A stretch of 64,000 nt of DNA from an uncultured Alphaproteobacteria bacterium (GTDB lineage: Bacteria > Pseudomonadota > Alphaproteobacteria > Rhizobiales > Aestuariivirgaceae). Location of the stretch: NCBI GenBank assembly GCA_937873445.1, contig CALMWF010000041.1, positions 115,414-179,413 of the forward strand. The letters run 5' to 3'. Under the pieces are notes generated by a model, which saw nothing but the letters and a program-made list of their open reading frames with translations, was not told where the DNA came from and did no database searches. Of the stretch, positions 37,167 through 45,798 are shown in pieces. The position numbers and the translations under genes were made by a program. The first letter of the stretch is position 1. Every line of letters starts with the position of its first letter.

Positions 37167-40036
37167 TGCCTTCTGGCCTCGCGCCGGGTGCTGGCGGCAC
37201 GATGCTCCGTCCACTGATTTTGCCAGTCGGAGGCGGCATTGGTGAGCCCCACCTGCACCGCTGTCACCTTGTATTCCGGGCAATTGGTGGCCCAGTCGGA
37301 ATAATCCGTGGTGATGACATTGGCGCCCGTCACCGGGTGGTGGAAGGTGGTGTAGACCACACCCACCGGAATGCCTTCGGTGATGTGGGCGCGCAGCGTC
37401 GTCTGGCCGACCCGGCTGGACAGCGACACAAGCTGGCCCTCGGAAATGCCGCGCAGCTCGGCGTCATGCGGGTGGATTTCCAGAATGTCCTCCGGGTGCC
37501 AGGCCACATTGCCGGTGCGCCGCGTCTGGGCCCCGACATTATACTGGGTCAGCGTGCGCCCGGTGGTGAGAATGAGCGGGAAGCGGCCGGTGGCGCGTTC
37601 CGGTGTTGCCACGTAATCGGTGAGCATGAAGCGGCCCTTGCCGCGCACGAAACCCTTCACATGCATGATGGGCGTGCCATCGGGCGCTGCGTCATTGCAC
37701 GGCCACTGCACCGAGCCGCGCTCGTCCAGCATCTTGAACGAGACACGGGCGAAGCCGGGGGTGAGGCGGGCAATCTCGTCCATGATTTCGGCGGCCGAAG
37801 AATAGGCCATGGCATAGCCCATGGCGCTGGCCAGTTCCGCCACCGCCTGCCATTCATGCTTGCCGGTTTTGGGCGCCATCACCGGGCGCACCCGGTTGAT
37901 GCGGCGCTCGGCATTGGTGAAGGTGCCGTCCTTTTCCAGAAAGCTCGTGCCCGGCAGGAAGACATGAGCATAGGCGGCGGTTTCGTTGAGGAACAGGTCC
38001 TGCACCACCACGCAGTCCATGGCGGCCAGGCCCGCCGTTACATGCTGGGTGTTGGGGTCGGACTGGGCGATGTCCTCGCCCTGCACGAACAGGCCCTTGA
38101 AACTGCCGTCCACCGCGGCGGCCAGCATGTTGGGAATGCGCAGGCCGGGATCGGAATCGAGCGTCACGTTCCAGTCACGCTCGAACAATCCGCGCACGGA
38201 GGGATCGGAGATATGCCGGTAGCCCGACAGTTCATGCGGGAAGGACCCCATGTCGCAGGAACCCTGGACATTGTTCTGGCCGCGCAGCGGGTTCACGCCC
38301 ACGCCCTCGCGCCCGATGTTGCCGGTGAGCATGGCGAGGTTGGCCAGCCCCATGACCATGGTGGTGCCCTGGCTGTGTTCGGTGACGCCGAGGCCATAAT
38401 AGATGGCGCCATTGCCCGCCGTGGCATAGAGCCGGGCGGCGGCCCGCAGCTCCGCGGCGGGAACGCGGGTGATGTCCTGAACCGCCTCCGGGGCATGGCG
38501 CGGGTCGGAGATGAAATCGGCCCAGCGCGCAAATTCCGCCGTGTCACAGCGTTCGGCAATGAAGGCCTTGTTCTCCAGCCCTTCGGTGAGGATGACATGG
38601 GCAAGCGCGTTGATGACCGCCACATTGGTGCCGGGCAGCAGGGCCAGGTGATGGACGGCTTCCACATGGGGCGAGCGCACCATGCCGGTGGCGCGCGGGT
38701 CGATGACGATGAGTCTGGCGCCCTGGCGGATGCGCTTCTTCAGCCGCGAGGCAAAGACCGGATGGCCATCGGTGGGGCTGGCCCCCACCACCATGATGAC
38801 ATCGGCCTTGTCCACCGATTTGAAATTCTGGGTGCCGGCCGAGGTGCCGAAGGTTTTTGACAGGCCATAGCCGGTGGGCGAATGGCAGACGCGGGCGCAG
38901 GTATCGACATTGTTGACGCCGAAGGCCGCGCGCACCATTTTCTGCACGGCGAACACTTCTTCATTGGTGCAGCGCGACGAGGTGATGCCGCCGATGGCGC
39001 CCTTGCCGTATTTGGCCTGAATGGCCTTGAAGCGGGAGGCAGCGTGGGCGATGGCCTCGTCCCATGTCACTTCGCGCCACGGATCGGTTATCCGTTCACG
39101 GATCATCGGCGTGGTGATGCGGTCCTTGTGGCTGGCATAGCCCCAGGCGAAGCGGCCCTTGACGCAGGAGTGGCCCTCATTGGCGCCGCCATCCTTCCAC
39201 GGCACCATGCGGATCACTTCGTCGCCGCGCATTTCCGCCTTGAAGGAGCAGCCCACCCCGCAATAGGCGCAGGTGGTGAGCACCGTATGTTCCGGCTGGC
39301 CGCGGGCAATGACGGTGTTTTCCATCAGCGTTGCCGTGGGGCAGGCCTGCACGCAGGCCCCGCACGACACACATTCCGAGGCAAGGAAACCTTCATCCAT
39401 GCCGGCGGCAATCTGCCCGTCGAAGCCGCGGCCATCAACAGTGAGCGCGAAGGTGCCCTGCACCTCTTCGCAGGCGCGGACACAGCGCAGGCAGACAATG
39501 CACTTGGCGGGATCGAAGGTGAAATAGGGGTTGGTCGTGTCCTTCGGTTTGTAACTGGCGTTCACACTGCTGTCGGTGTTGCGGGCGGCAATGTGGTTCT
39601 TGCCCTCAAAGCCGTAGCGCACCTCGCGCAGGCCCACCGCCCCGGCCATGTCCTGCAGCTCGCAATCACCATTGGACGCACAGGTCAGGCAGTCCAGCGG
39701 GTGATCGGAGATATAGAGTTCCATGACGCCACGGCGGAGCTGCAGCAGCCGGTCGGACTGGGTTTTGACCTTGATGCCTTCTGCCACCGGCGTGGTGCAG
39801 GAGGCCGGAGTTCCCTTGCGGCCCTCGATTTCCACGATGCACAGGCGGCACGAGCCGAAGGGCTTCACCATATCGGTGGCGCACAGCTTGGGAATCTGGG
39901 TGCCCAGTTCCATGGCGGCGCGCATGATGGAGGTGCCCTCCGGCACGGTGACGGTGTGGCCGTCGATCTCCAGTGTCACCAGCTTTGTGCTCTGGGCGGG
40001 CGGGGTTCCGAAGTCCTTTTCCGTGAGGAGGGTCAT
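37163..40036 (-). CDS. fdsA: NAD-dependent formate dehydrogenase, alpha (molybdenum) subunit
   Basis: A 957-residue catalytic subunit. The N-terminus has a [2Fe-2S] ferredoxin domain (KPFGSCRLCIVEIEG), a His-Cys cluster (LDCLTCASNGDCELQ) and two [4Fe-4S] motifs (CIVCLRCVRAC and CVSCGACVQAC). The molybdopterin domain begins at CAYCGVGCSF and has the active-site cysteine in CARVCHSPT, where selenocysteine enzymes have U; no in-frame TGA is present there. The C-terminal domain has VGAQTRRTGN. It oxidises formate to CO2 in the cytoplasm and passes electrons to FdsB for NAD+ reduction. The ATG at 40036 sits behind a GGAGG-like site. Confidence 0.95.
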   Translation of the reverse strand: MTLLTEKDFGTPPAQSTKLVTLEIDGHTVTVPEGTSIMRAAMELGTQIPKLCATDMVKPFGSCRLCIVEIEGRKGTPASCTTPVAEGIKVKTQSDRLLQLRRGVMELYISDHPLDCLTCASNGDCELQDMAGAVGLREVRYGFEGKNHIAARNTDSSVNASYKPKDTTNPYFTFDPAKCIVCLRCVRACEEVQGTFALTVDGRGFDGQIAAGMDEGFLASECVSCGACVQACPTATLMENTVIARGQPEHTVLTTCAYCGVGCSFKAEMRGDEVIRMVPWKDGGANEGHSCVKGRFAWGYASHKDRITTPMIRERITDPWREVTWDEAIAHAASRFKAIQAKYGKGAIGGITSSRCTNEEVFAVQKMVRAAFGVNNVDTCARVCHSPTGYGLSKTFGTSAGTQNFKSVDKADVIMVVGASPTDGHPVFASRLKKRIRQGARLIVIDPRATGMVRSPHVEAVHHLALLPGTNVAVINALAHVILTEGLENKAFIAERCDTAEFARWADFISDPRHAPEAVQDITRVPAAELRAAARLYATAGNGAIYYGLGVTEHSQGTTMVMGLANLAMLTGNIGREGVGVNPLRGQNNVQGSCDMGSFPHELSGYRHISDPSVRGLFERDWNVTLDSDPGLRIPNMLAAAVDGSFKGLFVQGEDIAQSDPNTQHVTAGLAAMDCVVVQDLFLNETAAYAHVFLPGTSFLEKDGTFTNAERRINRVRPVMAPKTGKHEWQAVAELASAMGYAMAYSSAAEIMDEIARLTPGFARVSFKMLDERGSVQWPCNDAAPDGTPIMHVKGFVRGKGRFMLTDYVATPERATGRFPLILTTGRTLTQYNVGAQTRRTGNVAWHPEDILEIHPHDAELRGISEGQLVSLSSRVGQTTLRAHITEGIPVGVVYTTFHHPVTGANVITTDYSDWATNCPEYKVTAVQVGLTNAASDWQNQWTEHRAASTRREARRQ

Positions 40037-40047
40037 GGGCGGCGCTC

Positions 40048-41595
40048 CTATTCGGCGGCCTTGGCCGCGGGCTGGAAATCTTCCGGGAAATGGCTGAGCG
40101 CCGACAGAACCGGCATGGGGGTGAGGCCACCCATGGCGCACAGCGAAGCATCGGTCATGGTCTGGCACAGGTCCTTCAGCAGGGCGAGATTGGCCGCCGG
40201 GTTTTCGCTGGCGCGAAGCCGGTCAATGACCTCGACGCCGCGCTGCGCGCCGATGCGGCAGGGGGTGCACTTGCCGCAGGATTCAACCGCGCAGAATTCC
40301 ATGGCGAAGCGCGCCTGAAGCCCCATGTCCACCGTGTCGTCAAACACCACCACGCCGCCGTGGCCGAGCATGGCGGATGCCCCGGCGAAGGCCTCATAGT
40401 CCAGCGGTGTGTCAAGCGCGGCCTCGGGCAGATAGGCGCCAAGGGGGCCACCCACCTGAACGGCGCGGATGGGCCGGCCCGAAGCGGTGCCGCCGCCGAA
40501 GTCATTGATCAGTGAACGGAGGCTTGGCCCGAAGGCCAGTTCAACGAGGCCGCCCTGCTTGACATTGCCGGCGAGCTGGAAGGGGAGCGTGCCGCGCGAC
40601 CGGCCCAGCCCCAGCGCCTGATAGGCGGCGCCACCCCTGGCCAGAATGTCCGGAACGGCAGCAAAGCTCAGCACATTGTTGATGATGGTGGGCTTGCCGA
40701 ATAATCCCTCCAGCGCCGGAATGGGCGGCTTGGCCCGGACCATGCCGCGCTTGCCTTCGAGGCTCTCCAGCATGGCGGTTTCCTCGCCGCAGATATAGGC
40801 TCCGGCCCCGGTGCGGACATGCAGCGAGAAGGAATGATTCGTACCCTGAATAGACTGCCCGAGGAAGCCCGCCGCTTGCGCCAGTTCGCAGGCCCTGACC
40901 ATGGTGGCAATGGCCTGCGGATATTCCGAGCGGATGTAGAGGAAGCCTTCCCGCGCGCCAGCCGCCAGCCCCGCAATGGTCATGCCCTCGATGAGCAGGA
41001 AGGGATCACCCTCCATCAGCATGCGGTCGGCAAAGGTGCCGCTGTCGCCTTCATCGGCGTTGCAGCAGATGTATTTTTCAGGCTCTGCCGCGTTGAGCAC
41101 CGTCTGCCACTTGATGCCGGTGGGAAAGCCCGCGCCGCCGCGCCCGCGCAGGCCAGACGCCGTGACCTCGGCCACAATGTCGGCGGGGGATTTTTTCAGC
41201 GCCGCGGCAAGGCCGGCAAAGCCGCCATGGGCCTGATAGTCGGCAAGCGACAGAGGATCGGTGAGGCCGCAGCGGGCGAAGGTAAGGCGCTGCTGGTTCT
41301 TCAGGAACGGAATGGCATCGGTGCGGCCGTGGGCGAGGGGATGCTTGCCGCCTTCGTGGAATTTCGCCTCGAACAGGGAGGCGACATCCGCCACCGTGAC
41401 CGGCCCATAGGCCATCCGGCCCATCGGCGTATCCACTTCCACCAGCGGTTCGAGGAAGGCCAGACCGCGCGAGCCGTTGCGGACCACCACGATGTCGAGC
41501 TTGCGCTCCCTGGCTTCGGCTGTGATGCGGGCGGCCACCGCATCGGCGTCCAGCGCCAGGGCGAAGCTGTCGCGCGGCACGAAGAGGCGGATCAT
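40048..41595 (-). CDS. fdsB: NAD-dependent formate dehydrogenase, beta subunit (NuoF-like)
   Basis: A 515-residue diaphorase subunit. About the first 90 residues are a thioredoxin-like NuoE-type domain without its cysteines. The NuoF domain follows, with GLRGRGGAGFPTGIKW (NAD/FMN region), CNADEGDSGTFADR, GAGAYICGEETAMLESLEG and the [4Fe-4S] motif ESCGKCTPCRIG. It carries FMN and reduces NAD+. ATG at 41595 overlaps the fdsG stop by 4 nt; fdsA follows after 11 bp. Confidence 0.94.
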   Translation of the reverse strand: MIRLFVPRDSFALALDADAVAARITAEARERKLDIVVVRNGSRGLAFLEPLVEVDTPMGRMAYGPVTVADVASLFEAKFHEGGKHPLAHGRTDAIPFLKNQQRLTFARCGLTDPLSLADYQAHGGFAGLAAALKKSPADIVAEVTASGLRGRGGAGFPTGIKWQTVLNAAEPEKYICCNADEGDSGTFADRMLMEGDPFLLIEGMTIAGLAAGAREGFLYIRSEYPQAIATMVRACELAQAAGFLGQSIQGTNHSFSLHVRTGAGAYICGEETAMLESLEGKRGMVRAKPPIPALEGLFGKPTIINNVLSFAAVPDILARGGAAYQALGLGRSRGTLPFQLAGNVKQGGLVELAFGPSLRSLINDFGGGTASGRPIRAVQVGGPLGAYLPEAALDTPLDYEAFAGASAMLGHGGVVVFDDTVDMGLQARFAMEFCAVESCGKCTPCRIGAQRGVEVIDRLRASENPAANLALLKDLCQTMTDASLCAMGGLTPMPVLSALSHFPEDFQPAAKAAE

Positions 41596-42068
41596 GATGC
41601 CACCTCCGTGAGCAGCGTCGCGAGCCGCTTGCCCTCGGCACGAGCGTGGAGTTTGCCGTCCACCATGACGGCGGGGCCGATGGCGCACAGGCCCAGGCAA
41701 TAGACGGCCTCCAGCGTGACCGAGCCATCGGGCGCGGTTTCACCGGTTTTGAGCCTGAGGTGCTGTTGCAGCGCGGCCTCGGTTTCCCGCCCGCCCCGCG
41801 CCTGACAGGCCTCGGCCCGGCACACCCTGACCACATGGCGGCCTGCCGGCTGGCGGCGGAAATCGTGATAGAAGCTGACCACGCCGAAGACTTCGGCGCG
41901 GGAGCGGTTGAGCGCCTGGGCCAGGGCCGGAATCACCGCCTCCGGGATGAAGCCCAGTCGGTGCTGGATCTCATGCAGCATTTCCAGAAGCGCATCTGGG
42001 CGGTTGCCGTGGGCCTGGGCAATGGCGGTAGCCGTTTCCACGGCGGGGCTGGCGGGCGTCTGGCTCAT
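41592..42068 (-). CDS. fdsG: NAD-dependent formate dehydrogenase, gamma subunit (NuoE-like)
   Basis: A 158-residue NuoE-type protein with a [2Fe-2S] site formed by CRAEAC and CLGLC, preceded by the usual helical part (LEMLHEIQHRLGFIPEAVIPALAQALN). It is the first gene of the fds operon. ATG at 42068 (MSQTP) is favoured over an upstream in-frame TTG. The 150-bp divergent gap to the GTA-like cluster contains an inverted repeat TTCCT-N5-AGGAA (42157-42171) that could serve either side. A LysR-type FdsR regulator is not in the window. Confidence 0.92.
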   Translation of the reverse strand: MSQTPASPAVETATAIAQAHGNRPDALLEMLHEIQHRLGFIPEAVIPALAQALNRSRAEVFGVVSFYHDFRRQPAGRHVVRVCRAEACQARGGRETEAALQQHLRLKTGETAPDGSVTLEAVYCLGLCAIGPAVMVDGKLHARAEGKRLATLLTEVAS

Positions 42069-42179
42069 GGTCCCTAGATAACGGCAAGTTTCATGGTCCG
42101 CCAATCACTTGCGGCTGTATGCGGCGTGATTGCGTCATGGCGTTCCAAAAAGAAAATTCCTTCAATAGGAAGATAATCC

Positions 42180-42208
42180 TTGACAGCGCGCGCTGGCTGG
42201 GGCATAAA
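42180..42208 (+). promoter_or_regulatory. Sigma70-type promoter at the head of the GTA-like cluster
   Basis: A perfect -35 TTGACA (42180-42185) and a -10-like CATAAA (42203-42208) are separated by 17 bp, ending 17 bp before the first possible start codon of the g1-like gene. The inverted repeat TTCCT-TCAAT-AGGAA at 42157-42171 lies just upstream of the -35 box. No TTAA-N7-TTAA CtrA box was seen here. Confidence 0.65.
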
Positions 42209-42224
42209 AGGGCATACTCCACAC

Positions 42225-42779
42225 ATGGGTCAAGCGATGACGGAAGACGGACCGGGGCCGGAAGCGCCCCACCCGCTGGCGGCGGCGCGCGCCGATTATG
42301 AAAATCCCGCCACTGATCTGAAGGCCATAGCGGCGCGCTTCGGCATCGGTGTTTCTGCCCTGGTGCGCCACGCTAGACTGAGCGGCTGGCGCCTGCGCGG
42401 CCGCAAGAAGGACACGGCGGCAAAGCGGCAGAAACGCGAGACGGCGCGCCAGACCATAGCCCGGCTGCGCGATCTGGTGCAGCGGCGGCTGACGCAACTG
42501 GAAAGCCAGCTCGACGCCATCGGCGAGGATGTGGCCGCCATTGCCAGTGAGCGCGATCTGCGCGCCATGAACACGCTGGTGCGCACTCTGGAAAAGGTTT
42601 TGGAACTTGAGCGCGACGAACGGAGACGGCGGAGCACCGCCCGCACACACGCCCGCCAGTTTGATGACGCCGGGCGTGAGGAACTTGCGCGCCGCCTTGC
42701 GGCTCTTCACCGCCAGTGGCAGGCCGAAGAGGCTGGCGCTGCACCTGCCCAGCCGGGAGGTGACGGAAGCCAACCGTGA
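42225..42779 (+). CDS. GTA g1-like small terminase
   Basis: About 184 residues. An N-terminal helix-turn-helix (DLKAIAARFGIGVSALVRHARLSGWRL) is followed by basic and coiled-coil helices (RETARQTIARLRDLVQRRLTQLESQLDAIG), the layout of small terminase subunits and of GTA gp1. It should recognise DNA and stimulate the large terminase; in GTAs this protein has lost specific pac recognition. Starts at ATG 42225 or 42237 are both possible and neither has a strong ribosome site. The end overlaps the large terminase gene by over 100 nt. Confidence 0.75.
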   Translation: MGQAMTEDGPGPEAPHPLAAARADYENPATDLKAIAARFGIGVSALVRHARLSGWRLRGRKKDTAAKRQKRETARQTIARLRDLVQRRLTQLESQLDAIGEDVAAIASERDLRAMNTLVRTLEKVLELERDERRRRSTARTHARQFDDAGREELARRLAALHRQWQAEEAGAAPAQPGGDGSQP

Positions 42780-43995
42780 CTGGCGCTATTGGGCGCGCGA
42801 GGGCCAGCAACTGCCGCCCGATGGCGAGGCCTGGCGCTGCTGGCTCATTCTCGGCGGCCGCGGTGCGGGCAAGACCCGGGCCGGGGCCGAATGGGTGCGG
42901 GCCATTGCGCTGGGCTTGTGGGAACCGGCGCTGGCGCGCTGTGAGCGCATTGCCATTGTGGGGCCGACCTTTGATGAGGCCCGGGCCGTGATGATCGAGG
43001 GCAAGAGCGGCCTTCTGGCCATTCACCAGCCGGAGGAACGGCCGAAGTTCGAACCGTCGAAGCGGCGTCTGACCTGGCCCAACGGCACCGTGGCACAGGT
43101 GTTTTCCGCCGCCGAGCCGGAGGGCCTGCGCGGGCCGCAGTTTGACGCCGCCTGGTGTGATGAGCTGGCGAAATGGCCCCGGGCCGAGGAGGCCTGGATG
43201 AATTTGCAGATGGCGCTGCGCCTGGGCACCAGGCCCGTGGCGGTGGTGACCACCACGCCGCGGCCCATGGCGCTGCTGAAGAAACTGATGAGCGATCCGG
43301 CAACGGCGCTCAGCCGGTCGCGCACCAGGGACAATGCCGCCCATCTGGCGGAAAGCTTCATGGCCGATGTCACGGCCCGCTATGGCGGCACCAGGCTGGG
43401 GCGGCAGGAACTGGATGGCGAGCTGATCGAGGATGATCCCGATGCGCTGTTTGCCCGCGGTGTGATTGAAGCGGCACGGGTGCAGGCCACCCCCGAACTG
43501 GCGCGCGTGGTGGTGGCGGTGGACCCGCCCGCCGGTGACGGCGCGGGCGGCAATGCCTGCGGCATCATCTGTGCGGGGCTGGGCGTGGATGGCCGCTGCT
43601 ATGTGCTGGATGACGCCACGCTGCGGGGGGCAAGCCCGGCCAGATGGGCCGCCCGCGTGGTGGCGCTTTATCATGCCCGCCGGGCAAGCCGCGTGGTGGC
43701 CGAGGTCAACCAGGGCGGCGCCATGGTGGAGGCGGTGATCCGCGAATGTGATGGCGATGTGGCTTTCACGCGGGTTCACGCCACGCGCGGCAAGATGGCC
43801 CGGGCCGAGCCGGTGGCGGCTTTGTATGAGCAGGGCAGGGTGAGCCATGTGGGAGTGTTTGCCGACCTTGAGGACCAGATGTGCCAGCGCCTGGAAAAGG
43901 GCGCGAAAAGCCCTGACCGGGTGGACGCGCTGGTGTGGGCGGTGACCGAATTGATGCTGAAGCGCAAGGCCGAACCCAAGGTGCGGGTGGTGTGA
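42664..43995 (+). CDS. GTA g2-like large terminase
   Basis: About 443 residues. The ATPase domain has Walker A in LGGRGAGKTRAGAEW and a Walker B-like DAAWCDELAKW, followed by a TTTPRP coupling segment. The RNase H-like nuclease domain has acidic residues in VVVAVDPPAGDG, VVAEVNQGG and the final DRVDALVWAVTEL. It packages DNA into the capsid. ATG at 42664 inside the g1-like gene is chosen; the frame is open from 42607 and the true start could be either side. Confidence 0.9.
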   Translation: MTPGVRNLRAALRLFTASGRPKRLALHLPSREVTEANRDWRYWAREGQQLPPDGEAWRCWLILGGRGAGKTRAGAEWVRAIALGLWEPALARCERIAIVGPTFDEARAVMIEGKSGLLAIHQPEERPKFEPSKRRLTWPNGTVAQVFSAAEPEGLRGPQFDAAWCDELAKWPRAEEAWMNLQMALRLGTRPVAVVTTTPRPMALLKKLMSDPATALSRSRTRDNAAHLAESFMADVTARYGGTRLGRQELDGELIEDDPDALFARGVIEAARVQATPELARVVVAVDPPAGDGAGGNACGIICAGLGVDGRCYVLDDATLRGASPARWAARVVALYHARRASRVVAEVNQGGAMVEAVIRECDGDVAFTRVHATRGKMARAEPVAALYEQGRVSHVGVFADLEDQMCQRLEKGAKSPDRVDALVWAVTELMLKRKAEPKVRVV

Positions 43996-44037
43996 GGGCG
44001 GAACGACAAGCGCAGGGCGGCGAGGAGAAGGGTAAGC

Positions 44038-45168
44038 ATGTTTGAACGGTTGAAACAGAAACTGGCGGGCAAGGCCTCAGCTGTGGCCCCGCTGGTGGCC
44101 CTGCACATGGCGGGCAGGCCGCAATGGACGCCGCGCAACTATGCGGCCCTGGCGCGCGAGGGCTATGCCGCCAATGTCATCGGTTATCGCTGTGTGCGCA
44201 TGGTGGCGGAGGCGGCGGCGTCTGTTCCGCTCATGGTGTTTGCCGGCGGTGCTGAGGTGGCCGACCATCCGGTGAAAACCCTTCTGACCCGGCCCAATGA
44301 CGGCCAGAGCGGGCGTGAATTTCTCGAAAGCCTCTATGGCTTTCTAATGGTGGCGGGCAATGCCTATGCCGAGGCGGTGCTGCTGGAGGGCAGCCCGCGC
44401 GAACTTTATGTGCTGCGCCCCGACCGCATGAAGATCGTGCCGTCGCGGCAGGGCTGGCCGGAGGCGTTTGACTATTCCGTGAACGGAGCAAATGTCCGGC
44501 TGGCGCGCGAGCAGGTGCTGCATGTGAAGCTGTTCAACCCGCTTGATGACTACTATGGCCAGTCGCCGCTGGAGGCGGCCCAGCGGGCGCTTGACACCCA
44601 CAATGCCGCCGCCGCCTGGAACAAGTCCATGCTTGACAATGCGGCACGGCCTTCGGGCGCGCTGGTGTTCACCGGCGGCGACGGGCAATTGACGCAGGAT
44701 CAGTTTGACCGGCTGAAGCGCGAGCTGGACGCCAATTATCAGGGCGCGGCCAATGCCGGGCGGCCCATGGTGCTGGAGGGCGGCCTGGACTGGAAGGAAA
44801 TGGGTTATTCCCCCAGGGAGATGGATTTCATTGCCGCCAAGGATGGTGCCGCGCGCGAAGTGGCGCTGGCCTTTGGCGTGCCGCCCATGCTGCTTGGCAT
44901 TCCCGGCGACAACACCTTTGCCAACTATGCCGAGGCCAACCGCAGCTTCTGGCGCCAGACCGTGGTGCCGCTGACCGGCCGTGTGCTGGAGGCGCTGGCC
45001 CACTGGCTGGAGCCGCATTTCGGCCAGGTGGCCATTGTGCCTGATCTTGACCAGGTGGAGGCGCTGGCCGCCGACCGCGATGGTCTGTGGGCGCGGCTGG
45101 AGAAGGCAAGCTTCCTCACCGATGACGAGAAGCGCGAAGCCGTGGGCTATGCGCCACGGGGGACGTAG
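44038..45168 (+). CDS. HK97-type portal protein (GTA g3-like)
   Basis: A 376-residue portal of the HK97 family, with RPNDGQSGREFLESLYGFLMVAGNAYAE, LRPDRMKIV and the crown/wing segments KEMGYSPREMDF and IPGDNTFANYAEANRSFW. It forms the dodecameric ring through which DNA enters the head. It begins 42 bp after the terminase with a GGAG-type site, and is followed by a 97-bp gap with a palindrome and a poly-G tract. Confidence 0.93.
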   Translation: MFERLKQKLAGKASAVAPLVALHMAGRPQWTPRNYAALAREGYAANVIGYRCVRMVAEAAASVPLMVFAGGAEVADHPVKTLLTRPNDGQSGREFLESLYGFLMVAGNAYAEAVLLEGSPRELYVLRPDRMKIVPSRQGWPEAFDYSVNGANVRLAREQVLHVKLFNPLDDYYGQSPLEAAQRALDTHNAAAAWNKSMLDNAARPSGALVFTGGDGQLTQDQFDRLKRELDANYQGAANAGRPMVLEGGLDWKEMGYSPREMDFIAAKDGAAREVALAFGVPPMLLGIPGDNTFANYAEANRSFWRQTVVPLTGRVLEALAHWLEPHFGQVAIVPDLDQVEALAADRDGLWARLEKASFLTDDEKREAVGYAPRGT

Positions 45169-45176
45169 GGGCCTCA

Positions 45177-45202
45177 CCCTTTCTCCGCAAACGGGGAAAG
45201 GG
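45177..45202. repeat. Palindromic element between portal and protease genes
   Basis: CCCTTTCTCC and GGGGAAAGGG pair in 9 of 10 positions plus one G-T, around GCAAAC. Similar CTCCCC/GGGGAG elements lie at 47020 and 49582, each between GTA genes. A second hairpin, CGCCCT-TTTG-AGGGCG, follows at about 45226-45241. Confidence 0.6.
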
Positions 45203-45208
45203 ATTTGC

Positions 45209-45220
45209 GGGGGGGGGGGG
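45209..45220 (+). repeat. Poly-G tract (12 G) upstream of the prohead protease gene
   Basis: Twelve consecutive G lie 45 bp before the protease ATG at 45266, between two hairpins. Such tracts can change length during replication; it may also be an assembly or sequencing artefact. Confidence 0.7.
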
Positions 45221-45265
45221 ACAGCGCCCTTTTGAGGGCGGCGCATAACCAACAAGGATCATTGC

Positions 45266-45763
45266 ATGGCTGGTGTGAAAGCGCCGGAACGGCCGGTTGC
45301 GGCTGTGGCCGGGTCGGGTGTGTTTGTCGGCTATGCCAGCCTGTTTGGCCGGCGCGACGGCGCGGGTGACATTGTCATGCCCGGTGCCTTCGCCGCCAGC
45401 CTGAAGCGGCGCGGGGCCGGTAACATCCGCATGCTGTTTCAGCATGATGCCGCCGAACCGGTGGGCACCTGGCTGGACATTCGCGAGACGGCACGCGGGC
45501 TTTATGTGCGCGGGCGGCTGGACCGCAATGTGCAAAGGGGCCGCGAGCTTGCCTCGCTGTTGGAAACCGGCGGGCTGGATGGCCTGTCCATCGGTTTCAA
45601 GACGGTGAAGGCGCGGCGCGAACCGGCGCGGGCGGCGCGGCTTCTGACCGAAATCGATCTCTGGGAAATCTCGCTGGTGACCTTCCCCATGCTGGAGGGG
45701 GCGCGGGTGAGTGCCGTGAAGCAGCACCATATGGCCAAGGCCGAGGCGCTGTTCCGGCTGTGA
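45266..45763 (+). CDS. HK97-type prohead protease (GTA g4-like)
   Basis: A 165-residue serine protease of the U35 family. The catalytic His is in MLFQHDAAEPVG and the Ser in LDGLSIGFKTV. It begins with GVFVGYASLFGRRDGAGDIVMPGAF, the conserved start of this family. It cleaves the capsid N-terminal scaffold during head maturation. An AAGGA site precedes the ATG. Confidence 0.92.
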   Translation: MAGVKAPERPVAAVAGSGVFVGYASLFGRRDGAGDIVMPGAFAASLKRRGAGNIRMLFQHDAAEPVGTWLDIRETARGLYVRGRLDRNVQRGRELASLLETGGLDGLSIGFKTVKARREPARAARLLTEIDLWEISLVTFPMLEGARVSAVKQHHMAKAEALFRL

Positions 45764-45798
45764 CGGACAACACAATCATCATTCCAAGGAGCAAGCGG

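Noticed and set aside
38700..40036. Possible selenocysteine formate dehydrogenase
   Set aside because: The active-site position is a cysteine codon (CARVCHSPT) with no in-frame TGA.
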